Below are positions 8,408 to 16,450 of a DNA stretch of 64,000 nucleotides, in pieces. A program made the position numbers and the translations under genes. How positions within the stretch are numbered: position 1 is the stretch's first letter; each line of letters starts with the position of its first letter. Source of the DNA: Leptospira perdikensis (lineage in GTDB: Bacteria; Spirochaetota; Leptospiria; Leptospirales; Leptospiraceae); NCBI RefSeq assembly GCF_004769575.1, contig NZ_RQGA01000003.1:248001-312000 (forward strand), written 5' to 3'. The notes beneath the pieces were generated by a model that was given only the letters and a program-made list of their open reading frames with translations, searched no databases and was not told where the DNA came from.

Positions 8408-8980
8408 ATGAACTTACAGAATATACTAAATTTGATTTTTCGAGTAGATAAACGTAATGCTTATCTTAAGCGCGTTTGGGGGAATATACGCGTTGCAATG
8501 ATTCCTAGTGGAGAATTGGTTTTTAAACGAATTGCGGTTAACATTCGAACTTTTCATTTATCTCCGACTATAAACTGGAAGGAGGGAGTCCCTGTTTTTC
8601 TATCTGTAATTGTATTGATGTCTTTTGTATCTTGTAAAAAAGAAAAAGGCATACTAAGTTTGGAATGGCAGAATGAGTCTTTGAGTTTAACAGCAGAGAT
8701 TTGTACAAAGTATAGAGAGTGCGCTGATAAAGAATGGAAATCTATCCCTGAGAACTTAAAAAAGTTCACCGAAGGAAGATTAGAAGAAACACAATGCCAA
8801 AAACGATTTCGTGAGAGTAATGCTTATAAGTTGATAGGAGCTGATCCTTTGGCCATACAAACGGCTTATAAAGAATGTCATACACAAATATTAAAGTTTA
8901 GCTGTAAAGATTTACAAGAAGGAAAAATTGAAACGGTTCCTTCTTGTCTGGCCTTTCAAAAGATCCAGAACAGAAATTAA
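8408..8980 (+). CDS. Hypothetical lipoprotein, start uncertain
   Basis: The 190-codon frame has a hydrophobic segment (about residues 61-75) ending MSFVSC at Cys76, then KKEKG. This looks like a lipoprotein signal, but it is preceded by about 55 unusual residues. No ATG, GTG or TTG lies close before the hydrophobic stretch; internal candidates are TTG at 8516 and ATG at 8498. A GAAAGG touches the ATG at 8408, too close for a normal ribosome site. The mature part is about 110 residues, with five Cys after the lipidated one and no known domain. It overlaps the window upstream of the AraC gene. Real gene likely; start low confidence. Confidence 0.6.
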   Translation: MNLQNILNLIFRVDKRNAYLKRVWGNIRVAMIPSGELVFKRIAVNIRTFHLSPTINWKEGVPVFLSVIVLMSFVSCKKEKGILSLEWQNESLSLTAEICTKYRECADKEWKSIPENLKKFTEGRLEETQCQKRFRESNAYKLIGADPLAIQTAYKECHTQILKFSCKDLQEGKIETVPSCLAFQKIQNRN

Positions 8981-9012
8981 AACTTAGGAAAATCTGTTTT
9001 TGTTTTTTTTGT

Positions 9013-9753
9013 ATGTATGATCCTGTCAAAGATGGAATAAAAAAAACAGTAAGATCTGTAATATATAGCGAGGCGAAACCGCCGAGTGATTTAGTTGGAT
9101 TAGTGCATAGTTTTTGGGAGCTAAAAACAGAAGTAGTTTTGGCAGAAGACTTTTGTCTACATGTTTTACCTGATGCTTGTATTAATCTTTTATTCAATTT
9201 GTGCGATCCAAAAATAGCTGCGATAACAGCAAGACAAACGACCTATGTAGTGCTGAATCTTGGTAAATCATTTCACTATGTTGGCATTCAGTTTCTACCG
9301 GGTATGTGGCAAGGGAACCGTGATGAAATTGTTTATGGGTTTGTAGATACTCCTTATGGCGGAACCTTACCTCTTGTGGAAACAGGAACAAAACTAACTC
9401 AATTGGATTTTTCTGCCGGCCAACTCGTTTTATCAGAATTGGTTCGTCGACTCCTTACAAAAAACATCGTGATAAATAATCTCGTAACGGCAAGGATACT
9501 GGCTGATATTGAAGTCATTGATACTGTAACCGATATGGCTGCTTCAGCAAACTTGTCGCCTCGTCAATTACAACGAACCCTGAAAACAACCACTGGATTT
9601 ACTCCGCATGACTTTCTCAAAGTCTTACGTTTGCAACAATCTTTCAGAGGACATTATTTAGAGTCATATACCGACCAGTCTCATTTCATTCACTCCTTTC
9701 GCAAAATTACAGGATTCACACCTGCAGAATTTTTCAAAAGTTTTAATGTCTGA
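9013..9753 (+). CDS. AraC family transcriptional regulator (DUF6597-like N-terminus)
   Basis: The frame is open from 8944, but the ATG at 9013 (MYDPVKDG) clears the upstream lipoprotein gene and is chosen. About 246 residues. The N-terminal part (LVGLVHSFWELKTE, LPDACINLLFNL, FHYVGIQFLPGMW) matches the sensor domain often fused to AraC helix-turn-helix modules. The C-terminal 90 residues carry the DNA-binding part (VTDMAASANLSPRQLQRTLKTTTGFTPHDFLK, then YTDQSHFIHSFRKITGFTPAEFF). It lies 75 bp upstream of a VOC-fold gene, with a repeated motif in the gap, so it probably controls that gene. Confidence 0.85.
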   Translation: MYDPVKDGIKKTVRSVIYSEAKPPSDLVGLVHSFWELKTEVVLAEDFCLHVLPDACINLLFNLCDPKIAAITARQTTYVVLNLGKSFHYVGIQFLPGMWQGNRDEIVYGFVDTPYGGTLPLVETGTKLTQLDFSAGQLVLSELVRRLLTKNIVINNLVTARILADIEVIDTVTDMAASANLSPRQLQRTLKTTTGFTPHDFLKVLRLQQSFRGHYLESYTDQSHFIHSFRKITGFTPAEFFKSFNV

Positions 9754-9772
9754 TTTATACAATACAGACTAA

Positions 9773-9816
9773 ATCCTAACGGTTATAGTATCTCCAAGAT
9801 TTTAGGATAACGGTTT
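9773..9816. promoter_or_regulatory. Candidate AraC operator upstream of VOC gene
   Basis: TAACGGTT occurs twice in direct orientation (9777-9784 and 9808-9815), 31 bp apart or about three helical turns. ATCCTAA (9773-9779) and TTAGGAT (9802-9808) form an overlapping inverted repeat. The site ends just before the AAGGAG ribosome site of the VOC gene, close enough to govern its promoter. Binding by the adjacent AraC protein is inferred. Confidence 0.4.
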
Positions 9817-9828
9817 AAGGAGATATTT

Positions 9829-10209
9829 ATGAAGACAATGAATGCAATTGGATGGTTTGATATTTATGTAAATGATCTAGTTCGGGCTACTGCATTTTAC
9901 GAGAGTGTATTCAATCAAAAACTGGAAAAAATGGGTGATCCAACAGGAGAAACTAATATGATGAGTTTCCCCGCAGATATGACGTTATACGGTGCAGCAG
10001 GTGCCTTAGTAAAGTCAAACTATTCGAATCCGGGAGTTGGTGGCACAATGGTTTATTTCAACGTGGAAGACTGTTCCGTAGAAGAATCAAGAGTTGTTGG
10101 TTACGGAGGTAAAATTGTAAGGTCAAAGTTCTCGATTGGAGAATTCGGTTGGGTAACAATCTGTGAAGATTCTGAAGGCAATTTATTTGGTCTTAGTTCC
10201 ATGAAATGA
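9829..10209 (+). CDS. VOC family (glyoxalase-like) protein
   Basis: A 126-residue single-domain vicinal-oxygen-chelate protein. FDIYVNDLVRATAFYESVFNQKL is the usual first beta-alpha unit and GWVTICEDSEGNLFGL the closing metal-site strand. The family includes glyoxalase I, dioxygenases and antibiotic-binding proteins; this one belongs to the small stand-alone group whose substrate is seldom known. AAGGAG lies 6 nt before the ATG. It sits directly after an AraC regulator with repeated motifs in the gap, suggesting an inducible response to a small molecule. Confidence 0.85.
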   Translation: MKTMNAIGWFDIYVNDLVRATAFYESVFNQKLEKMGDPTGETNMMSFPADMTLYGAAGALVKSNYSNPGVGGTMVYFNVEDCSVEESRVVGYGGKIVRSKFSIGEFGWVTICEDSEGNLFGLSSMK

Positions 10210-10240
10210 ATCTTTAGATTTTTCACTTGATACTAATTTT

Positions 10241-10290
10241 TTAAATATTATGTTTAGGGCTGGAAACGATTACCCAAACATGATATTTAA
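10241..10290 (+). terminator. Long imperfect inverted repeat after VOC gene
   Basis: Arms 10241-10259 and 10272-10290 are complementary over about 19 bp with a few mismatches or wobble pairs and a 12-nt loop. No U-run follows, so it is not a textbook intrinsic terminator. It could end the VOC transcript or act as a structured leader element before modABC. The rest of the 10210-10473 gap shows nothing else clear. Confidence 0.35.
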
Positions 10291-10473
10291 AAATACATTT
10301 AATCAAAGAAAATTGAACAAGAGGAATTTTCCAATATCATTCGGTTCGAGACTGTGTATTGATTCATTGAATCCATTCTCTATTTTTGATTTGCCATTCT
10401 GATTCTTTGCCATCTAAAAAAGAATGGCATGATTCCTACCATTTTCTAATTTCTGGATAAGGATCTATTGGTT

Positions 10474-11280
10474 ATGAAAAACATCAGAATTACTATTTTA
10501 TTCTCCTTACTCTTTGTGTTTGGAATTTTTGCCGAAAACCCTGTACCAGTTAAAACTCCAAAAGGTGAGACAGAGATTGTTGTTGCGGTGGCTGCTAATT
10601 TTAAAAATCCAATGGAGGAGATCCGTTTATCCTTTCTAAAACAAAATCCAGAAATCAACGTAAAACTTATTTTCGGCGCATCGGGCCAACTAACAACTCA
10701 AATACAGAATGGTGCACCAGCGGATATATTCCTTTCTGCCGATATGGATTTCCCTTTAGCACTTTATAAAGATGGATATAGTTTACAAGGGCCAAAGGTG
10801 TATGCGGTGGGAGTTCTAGTTCTCCTTTCTCAAAAAGAAATCGAAAAAACAAAATCCATTTCAGAACTTCTTTCAAGCGAAAATATAAAATTCATCGCAA
10901 TCGCAAACCCACGGACTGCTCCTTATGGAAAAGCAGCAGTGGAGGCATTACAATCATTGGGTTTATACGAAAAACTAAAACATAAATTTGTATTTGGAGA
11001 AAGTATCACTCAGGTAAATCAATTCATCTCCACTGGATCGGCAGACGTTGGTTTTACTTCTTTTTCAGCATTATATGGGAATGAAGATAACTTTCGTTTT
11101 TCGCAACAAGTTGATCCTAAAACGTATTCAACAATTCACCAAGGAGCGATTGTCATTCAATCCAAAGAACCGAAGTCAGAGGAACAAAAAATAGCCATAA
11201 GTAAGTTATTTGACTATCTTTTCTCAACTGAGACAAAATCAATTCTATTAAAGTATGGATATAAGATTCCAGAAAAGTAA
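10474..11280 (+). CDS. modA: Molybdate ABC transporter substrate-binding protein ModA
   Basis: A 268-residue periplasmic binding protein starting MKNIRITILFSLLFVFGIFAE, a clear signal peptide. The mature part opens with EIVVAVAANFKNPMEEI and GASGQLTTQIQNGAPADIFLSAD, the standard ModA oxyanion-binding signatures, and ANPRTAPYGKAA is also family-typical. ATG 10474 is preferred; a TTG at 10468 is in frame, and the AAGGAT ribosome site could serve either. It captures molybdate or tungstate for the ModB/ModC importer encoded directly downstream. It is first in a three-gene operon. Confidence 0.95.
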   Translation: MKNIRITILFSLLFVFGIFAENPVPVKTPKGETEIVVAVAANFKNPMEEIRLSFLKQNPEINVKLIFGASGQLTTQIQNGAPADIFLSADMDFPLALYKDGYSLQGPKVYAVGVLVLLSQKEIEKTKSISELLSSENIKFIAIANPRTAPYGKAAVEALQSLGLYEKLKHKFVFGESITQVNQFISTGSADVGFTSFSALYGNEDNFRFSQQVDPKTYSTIHQGAIVIQSKEPKSEEQKIAISKLFDYLFSTETKSILLKYGYKIPEK

Positions 11281-11334
11281 CAATTATTTGGTGATTATCA
11301 TAACTAGGAATTTTTCATTCGAGGGTTTTATTCT

Positions 11335-12018
11335 ATGATATTCAGTTTCGATCCCATATGGTTGACTCTTGAGCTTGCCATTCTCACAACCATTGTTTTG
11401 ACTCTGATCACTATACCCATTGGTTATTGGCTTAGCTTTTCCTCGTTTCGTTACCGTTTCATAGTGGAAGCCGTGCTGAACTTACCACTTGTTTTGCCGC
11501 CAACAGTGCTTGGGTTTTACCTCCTTCTTGTTTTTAGCCCAAACCATTGGATCGGAGGATGGGTCGAAGATGTTTTTCATTTCCGAATAGCATTTAGTTT
11601 TTTTGGCATTCTCGTTGGGTCGATTCTATTCAGTTTACCTTTTATGTTACAAGCGTTACAAGTGGGTTTCTCTTCTATTCCGAAAACTCATATTGAAACC
11701 GCGTTGGTACTTGGAAAATCAAAGTTCGAAATTTTATTTCGAGTGATTCTTCCAAATTGTAAACCAGCAATTCTTGCTGGAATGATTTTAACTTTTGCTC
11801 ATACCATTGGTGAGTTTGGGGTGGTATTGATGATTGGTGGAAGTATCCCCGGTAAAACCAAAGTAGCCTCGATTGCAATTTTGGAAGAAGTGGAGGCAAT
11901 GAATTATCATGCTGCACATATATATGCTTCGGTGTTGGTTGTCATTTCTATGATTGTTCTTTTGGTTCTCTTTCGTTATAAACGAAGTGTTTCCATGGTG
12001 TTAGCCGAGAATGTTTAA
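11335..12018 (+). CDS. modB: Molybdate ABC transporter permease ModB
   Basis: A 227-residue inner-membrane permease with five or six hydrophobic segments. The region ETALVLGKSKFEILFRVILPNCKPAILAG is the cytoplasmic EAA loop that docks the ATPase. GEFGVVLMIGGSIPGKTKVASIAI is typical of ModB/CysT permeases. It forms the channel with ModC and receives molybdate from ModA. It lies 54 nt after modA and 17 nt before modC in the same direction. Confidence 0.95.
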   Translation: MIFSFDPIWLTLELAILTTIVLTLITIPIGYWLSFSSFRYRFIVEAVLNLPLVLPPTVLGFYLLLVFSPNHWIGGWVEDVFHFRIAFSFFGILVGSILFSLPFMLQALQVGFSSIPKTHIETALVLGKSKFEILFRVILPNCKPAILAGMILTFAHTIGEFGVVLMIGGSIPGKTKVASIAILEEVEAMNYHAAHIYASVLVVISMIVLLVLFRYKRSVSMVLAENV

Positions 12019-12035
12019 GTTCATTAGAGTTTAGA

Positions 12036-12890
12036 ATGATAAAAATTAATATTCAAAAAAAGTTTGTTACTCGTAGTACAAAATCTATCAAATTAAATTA
12101 TCAATGCGAAATTCCTATAGAACAAACTAGTTCTCTTTTTGGAGAATCAGGTGCTGGAAAAACAACTCTTTTAAAAATGTTATCAGGTCTATTGACACCA
12201 GATGTTGGTAACATTACTGTTAATGGTCAGATTTGGTTTGATTCGGAAAAAAAAATCAATCTACCTATTGTTGCAAGATCTCTTGGTTTTTTGTTTCAAG
12301 ATTCTTCATTACTTGCCAACATGAATGTTCGTCAAAATTTAGAGTTTGCTTTTCGTAAAGGAAATGAAGACAAACAGTTTTTAAATGAACTCATAACATT
12401 TGCGGAAATTGAAGACCTTTTAGACAAAAGAATCGAAGGGTTGTCTGGAGGACAAAAACAAAGAATCGCCTTAGTAAGAACACTTGTGCAAAAGCCAAAG
12501 TTCCTTTTTTTGGATGAACCATTTTCTTCTTTGGACCAAAGGATTCGAAACCAATTGTATTCGATGATCCTTTCTTTGCAAAATAGATTCGCAATGACCA
12601 TCCTTCTGATTAGTCATGAGATTACGGAGGTAATTAAATTATCAAAAAGAGTATTTTTGATTTCTGAAGGCCAAATTGTATCCAGTGGACATCCCATTGA
12701 GATTTTTAATCCAAAAGGAAAACCAAATTCTCTCGAAGGGGAAGTGATCCGTGTGGATCCATCAACCAATCAGGTGGCTCTATGGTTTCCCAATGCACTG
12801 GCTATTATGGAATCAAAAAACAAAAATCAAAATTTTAAGTTAGGTGAAATGATTCACACTCAACTTTCAATAGAAAATGAAGAGGTTTAA
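12036..12890 (+). CDS. modC: Molybdate ABC transporter ATP-binding protein ModC
   Basis: A 284-residue ABC ATPase. Walker A is FGESGAGKTTLLKML, the signature LSGGQKQRIALVRTL, Walker B FLFLDEPFSSLD, and the switch His is in LLISHEITEV. Residues after about 225 form a short C-terminal part beginning GEVIRVDPSTNQVALWF, consistent with a single reduced TOBE-type domain rather than the full molybdate-sensing domain of longer ModC proteins. It powers molybdate import with ModB. No ModE regulator lies nearby. Confidence 0.93.
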   Translation: MIKINIQKKFVTRSTKSIKLNYQCEIPIEQTSSLFGESGAGKTTLLKMLSGLLTPDVGNITVNGQIWFDSEKKINLPIVARSLGFLFQDSSLLANMNVRQNLEFAFRKGNEDKQFLNELITFAEIEDLLDKRIEGLSGGQKQRIALVRTLVQKPKFLFLDEPFSSLDQRIRNQLYSMILSLQNRFAMTILLISHEITEVIKLSKRVFLISEGQIVSSGHPIEIFNPKGKPNSLEGEVIRVDPSTNQVALWFPNALAIMESKNKNQNFKLGEMIHTQLSIENEEV

Positions 12891-12910
12891 TTATAGAATT
12901 TGATATTGCC

Positions 12911-12930
12911 TACCGTAAAATCAAACGGTA
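12911..12930. terminator. Possible hairpin between convergent modC and DUF2167 gene
   Basis: TACCGT (12911-12916) and ACGGTA (12925-12930) form a 6-bp stem with an 8-nt loop between convergent stops. Neither strand has a proper T-run, so terminator activity is doubtful. Confidence 0.25.
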
Positions 12931-12949
12931 AGCAGTTGTTAAATGAGAT

Positions 12950-13816
12950 TTATCCTTCCGTAGAATCGTTTGATTTTTTAGAGAAAAATTTCTTCAAAAA
13001 ACCTAAAGCTGCTACAGCTCCAATAGCAATGATTTTCCAAAATTTAAGTAACAAAGCAAACAATCCTGCTTTGGCCAAAACTTTTCCTGCAATTAGTCCA
13101 CCAATTCCATAGGCCGCGAGTTTATCGATACCCGGAGAGTAGTCAGCATATTTTTCCCCATCGTTAAATTCTGTAGAACTGATAATCGCTGGAATGTCAT
13201 TTTGAACTAATTTAAGTTTTTGAATGTCTGAAATCGCATTCAATTCGAGAATCCCTTTTCTTCCAAGGATACGAATATTATAATTTAAAGTATTTACTTC
13301 GTCGCCTTCGAATTTGATTTCCTTTGCCCAATGAAGTTTTTTCGTATTTGCATCGTAAAAAGGTTTATTGGCCCAACCAACTAATTCTAATCCAGGATAA
13401 CCATCTTTTTTGCGATCTTCATTTCCTTCAGAAATATCTTCTTTCATCGATTTTAAAAGATCATCATAATTAATTTCATTGGCATCAGAATCACTTACAT
13501 ATCCATCCTCTGAAAAAGAATAGGTAATGGCATAAGTAAAATTGTCACTGATAGGTGATTGGTCGGCTTTAAAAAGCATTCCAAGTATTCCTTCGTTTAA
13601 TGGATTTCCCCACACCTCATGTAAGACGAATTGGCTTTGTTTCCCATCCAAGAATTTGAATCCTTTTGGAACTTTGACCGTAGCGAGTTTATCTCCAATG
13701 GTGACGTTACCTGTTTGGTATTTGAGGTTGTTAATTTTTTTAAGAACATCATCTTCCGCAGATAATGGTGATAAAGAAATCAAAAGACCGATGAGTAGTG
13801 TTTTTAGATTTTTCAT
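12950..13816 (-). CDS. DUF2167 domain-containing membrane protein
   Basis: A 288-residue protein with an N-terminal signal segment (MKNLKTLLIGLLISLSPLSA). The body matches DUF2167: FVLHEVWGNP, GMLFKAD, YAITYSFSEDGYVSD, LVGWANKPFYDANTKKLHWAKEI and LGRKGILELNAI. Near the C-terminus the segments ALLLKFWKIIAIGAVAALGF and the preceding glycine-rich stretch are membrane spanning, and the tail is basic. The family is found in membranes of many proteobacteria and its function is unknown. It is the last gene of a minus-strand block of five that starts at 16266. Confidence 0.85.
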   Translation of the reverse strand: MKNLKTLLIGLLISLSPLSAEDDVLKKINNLKYQTGNVTIGDKLATVKVPKGFKFLDGKQSQFVLHEVWGNPLNEGILGMLFKADQSPISDNFTYAITYSFSEDGYVSDSDANEINYDDLLKSMKEDISEGNEDRKKDGYPGLELVGWANKPFYDANTKKLHWAKEIKFEGDEVNTLNYNIRILGRKGILELNAISDIQKLKLVQNDIPAIISSTEFNDGEKYADYSPGIDKLAAYGIGGLIAGKVLAKAGLFALLLKFWKIIAIGAVAALGFLKKFFSKKSNDSTEG

Positions 13817-13893
13817 ACGTTTTTTCCTTATATTATAAATTTAGAAAGAATGAGATGTAGTTTACATGTAATTTCTTTTGTAATGACCAAATC

Positions 13894-14364
13894 TTAATCA
13901 TCGACTTTGATTTTACCAGAAGTGATATTTAATGATTTAAAACTCACATTTTGAAATGGAGTTTGTCCATCAATGGTACCATCAACTTCGGCAATGAGAA
14001 CTGGATGTTTTGATTCTCGAAGATCGATCATTAAAATACCTTCTACTTGGTAGTCGTTACCTGTGGCCCAGTCATCGATGATGTAAGCAAAAGGAACAAC
14101 TCCTTCACGTAGTTCCGGTGCAAAAATTTGATCATCTCCATTATCGATAATGTATTTATCTAGAACATTATCTTCTTCAATATCACCGAATCGATCATAG
14201 AAATCTATTTTTTTGTTTTTTGTTGTTTTAAACCAATTAAAGAGCCGAACGTTTTTTTGTGATTTTTGATTATTCTCAAAGGGTATGGTTACAAAGGCAG
14301 ATTTGCCAAATAGGTTTTTATATTCATCGATGACTTGATTGAATTTAACTTCGTATGAATTCAT
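13894..14364 (-). CDS. Hypothetical protein, weak SMI1/KNR4 resemblance
   Basis: A 156-residue acidic, soluble protein with no signal peptide. The C-terminal half (GVVPFAYIIDDW, YQVEGILMIDLRESKHPVLIAEVDG, then SFKSLNI) has the order of elements seen in SMI1/KNR4 (SUKH) proteins. The glycine-rich ligand motif is not convincing, so this is only a hint. SUKH proteins often serve as immunity proteins, but no toxin gene is visible beside it. It lies between two exported-protein genes in the same direction, 77 and 35 nt away. Confidence 0.6.
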   Translation of the reverse strand: MNSYEVKFNQVIDEYKNLFGKSAFVTIPFENNQKSQKNVRLFNWFKTTKNKKIDFYDRFGDIEEDNVLDKYIIDNGDDQIFAPELREGVVPFAYIIDDWATGNDYQVEGILMIDLRESKHPVLIAEVDGTIDGQTPFQNVSFKSLNITSGKIKVDD

Positions 14365-14399
14365 ATATGATTCTCTTTATGAATTAATGATAATAATCT

Positions 14400-14987
14400 T
14401 TAATTTACTTTAGATTCAATGTTGATGCTGTTTAGAATTAGAAAGGAATGCATAAGAATGTCCTTCCATTCCTCATCTGGAAATTTTGGATGAAAGATCA
14501 GATTGATGGAAACCTTATAAGTTTCATTTGTTTCTTTAATGTGATAAAACGCATTGATTTTAGTGCCGAGTAATTCACCAGGCCCCATTAAAATTTTTGT
14601 TTTGTCAGTTTTGAAGGTGAGAAGTTCCACCCATTTATTGACCTCGTAAGGTGTGTCCCCGAAGTCGCTAGCTTTAGAATCTTCCACCAAAGTTTCAAAG
14701 GATTTTAAAGATGCGGGTAAAATGGATACCGAAATCAAAAGTGAAAAACATTCCTTTTCTTGTGTACAATCGGCTTTGAAGAAAGTGATCGGAAACTTAT
14801 CTTTCATATGGATTGAATCAGAGCGTTTTGCAATTTTAGGGACGGTGATGGTCATCGCCTTTACTTGTTGCACTTCTGTGGCAGAGAAATTGATGCCTCG
14901 GAACGTATCTGAAGATTCCGATTCTGTAGCGAAAATCGTGAGGATTGGAAAAGCAAGTAGCGTAAGAAAGCTTAATTTATATTTCAT
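14400..14987 (-). CDS. Hypothetical exported protein
   Basis: A 195-residue protein beginning MKYKLSFLTLLAFPILTIFA, a good signal peptide with likely cleavage after ATE or IFA. The mature part has two Cys (FKADCTQEKECF) that could form a disulfide and no domain I recognise. It is the third gene in the block that starts with an RDD protein. A 110-nt gap separates it from the TPR gene upstream; that gap holds an inverted pair described separately. It is probably periplasmic. Confidence 0.7.
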   Translation of the reverse strand: MKYKLSFLTLLAFPILTIFATESESSDTFRGINFSATEVQQVKAMTITVPKIAKRSDSIHMKDKFPITFFKADCTQEKECFSLLISVSILPASLKSFETLVEDSKASDFGDTPYEVNKWVELLTFKTDKTKILMGPGELLGTKINAFYHIKETNETYKVSINLIFHPKFPDEEWKDILMHSFLILNSINIESKVN

Positions 14988-15025
14988 TTTTTTATATGAT
15001 TTCCCTTAGATTTGATTCAATATCC

Positions 15026-15090
15026 ACCTAACGAATTAGGAAGGTTGAATATCTGAAATCATCGCAGTATACGAATGTTATACGTTAGAT
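15026..15090. other. Inverted pair ACCTAAC...GTTAGAT in an operon gap
   Basis: ACCTAAC (15026-15032) and GTTAGAT (15084-15090) are near inverse complements 65 bp apart. Each fits the degenerate outer boxes (RYYYAAC and GTTRRRY) of integron attC sites, and the total length also fits. No inner box pair or integrase is visible, so a chance match or an ordinary regulatory stem is as likely. Confidence 0.2.
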
Positions 15091-15097
15091 TAAATAT

Positions 15098-15862
15098 TTA
15101 AAGTAATAAAAACTGGAAAACGTATTTATTTTCTCGATCCAGTTTTAGGGTTTCACAAACATAATACTGGTTTGCTTCCTTATTCTTTAAAAAATAATAA
15201 GCTTCCGCTAAATAACTCAAAGCTGAAATGTTATATGCCATTCGATCGGGGTTATAATATGTATTTGCGAGAGTTACAACATCTAACATTTTTCTATTAT
15301 AGAAAATGGATTTTTCAAAACTTTCTTTATCAAGGTAAAGAGTACTAATTTTCCAGTAAGCTTCCAAAAACCATGCATCTAAAACGACTAGGTCTGGCGA
15401 GCCGTCTTCATTAAAAGATTCGTCAACATCAGTGATCGAAAGAAGAGTTTGGTATGCAGAAAAACTTTCCGTTTTTCGATTTGCAGCATAAAGAGATCTC
15501 GCATATAGATTCCATAGAAAAGGATTCTTCTTCTCGTTTTTGATCGCTGGTTCTAAAATGGAGATTGCTTCATTAAATTCCTTTTCGGTATATAATTGTT
15601 CCGCCTTTCTATATTGCGTTTCGTATGATTGAGAAACTATTTTTGGATAATCGGTTAAAGTTCCTGCGATTTGTCCAACTTGAACAGTGTCGCCAACTTT
15701 CTGATTTGTGTCTATATGAACCATTCTGATTTTCTTAGCTGGGAAAATGGGTCGGACAGTGTTTGTGCAATCAAGAGTTGGTTTAACTGCTTCCGCACTC
15801 AAAGATCCAACAAATAGTATAGAGGTGATGATTAGAATTTGTTTTATCATATTCATTTTCAT
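15098..15862 (-). CDS. Exported TPR-repeat protein
   Basis: A 254-residue protein with signal peptide MIKQILIITSILFVGSLSAEA after a short MKMN lead. After a linker (VRPIFPAKKIRMVHIDTNQKVGDTVQ) come tetratricopeptide-like helices: YRKAEQLYTEKEFNEAISILEPAI, PFLWNLYARSLYAANRKTESFSAYQ, EAYWKISTLYLDKESFEKSIFYN and ALSYLAEAYYFLKNKEANQYY. TPRs mediate protein contacts, here probably in the periplasm. Its ATG overlaps the TGA of the RDD gene (ATGA), so the two are coupled. Confidence 0.8.
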   Translation of the reverse strand: MKMNMIKQILIITSILFVGSLSAEAVKPTLDCTNTVRPIFPAKKIRMVHIDTNQKVGDTVQVGQIAGTLTDYPKIVSQSYETQYRKAEQLYTEKEFNEAISILEPAIKNEKKNPFLWNLYARSLYAANRKTESFSAYQTLLSITDVDESFNEDGSPDLVVLDAWFLEAYWKISTLYLDKESFEKSIFYNRKMLDVVTLANTYYNPDRMAYNISALSYLAEAYYFLKNKEANQYYVCETLKLDRENKYVFQFLLL

Positions 15863-16266
15863 AATTTATTTTTATAAACCACATAAGACGATGTTAGTTT
15901 GTCATGAATTGCTTGTTTTTTGGAGCCCAAAATTGTGATTAATGACAAAATTCCTAAAGTGATTTTGACAATATAACGGACGAAGCTTTTGAAGAAATTC
16001 AAGTTTTTAGAATCCGTGGAAACAACTCTTAAGCCTTTGAGAAAATGTCCTGGTGTGGCCCGAAAAAGGGAAACACATAAGGGATCGTATAAAAATAGAA
16101 AAACAAAGAAGACATATTGGGCGACTCGGCCATCGATATTCAGGAATAAAATGAGTTTTGCTGAAAGGAAGATAATCAGTAGGAAGAAGATCGCATCATA
16201 AATCATTGCAATGTATCGATCACTCATGGATGCTGCGGCCGAAATTAGGTTGTTAGTTGAGGTCAT
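15859..16266 (-). CDS. RDD family membrane protein
   Basis: A 135-residue protein with the RDD features: the Arg-Asp pair in SDRYIAMIYDAIFFLL (first membrane helix), a second helix around YVFFVFLFLYDPL, the loop ATPGHFLKGLRVVS, and a third helix ending in KKQAIHDKLTSSYVV. RDD proteins are small multi-helix membrane proteins; some act in ion antiport, most are uncharacterised. It is the first gene of the five-gene block running down to 12950 and overlaps the TPR gene by 4 nt. The 16267-16450 gap upstream has no clear motif. Confidence 0.85.
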   Translation of the reverse strand: MTSTNNLISAAASMSDRYIAMIYDAIFFLLIIFLSAKLILFLNIDGRVAQYVFFVFLFLYDPLCVSLFRATPGHFLKGLRVVSTDSKNLNFFKSFVRYIVKITLGILSLITILGSKKQAIHDKLTSSYVVYKNKL

Positions 16267-16450
16267 TGGATCCTAAAGTGAAGGGTAAGGGGTTGGATGT
16301 AAACATTAAAATAACGGTTGTTATGTCTCTATTATTGGCATTATAAACAAACATTTGCCTTGAAGTTATGGATAGTGGTTAGCGTATGTCGCATAACGTA
16401 AAATAACCACACCCATACATTTCCCTCAAATGATTGCAATCAAACTATCC

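Noticed and set aside
16381..16412. GTTAGCG...CGCATAACG near-palindrome between RDD and glpF genes
   Set aside because: Short and imperfect; could be chance or a weak terminator for neither gene.
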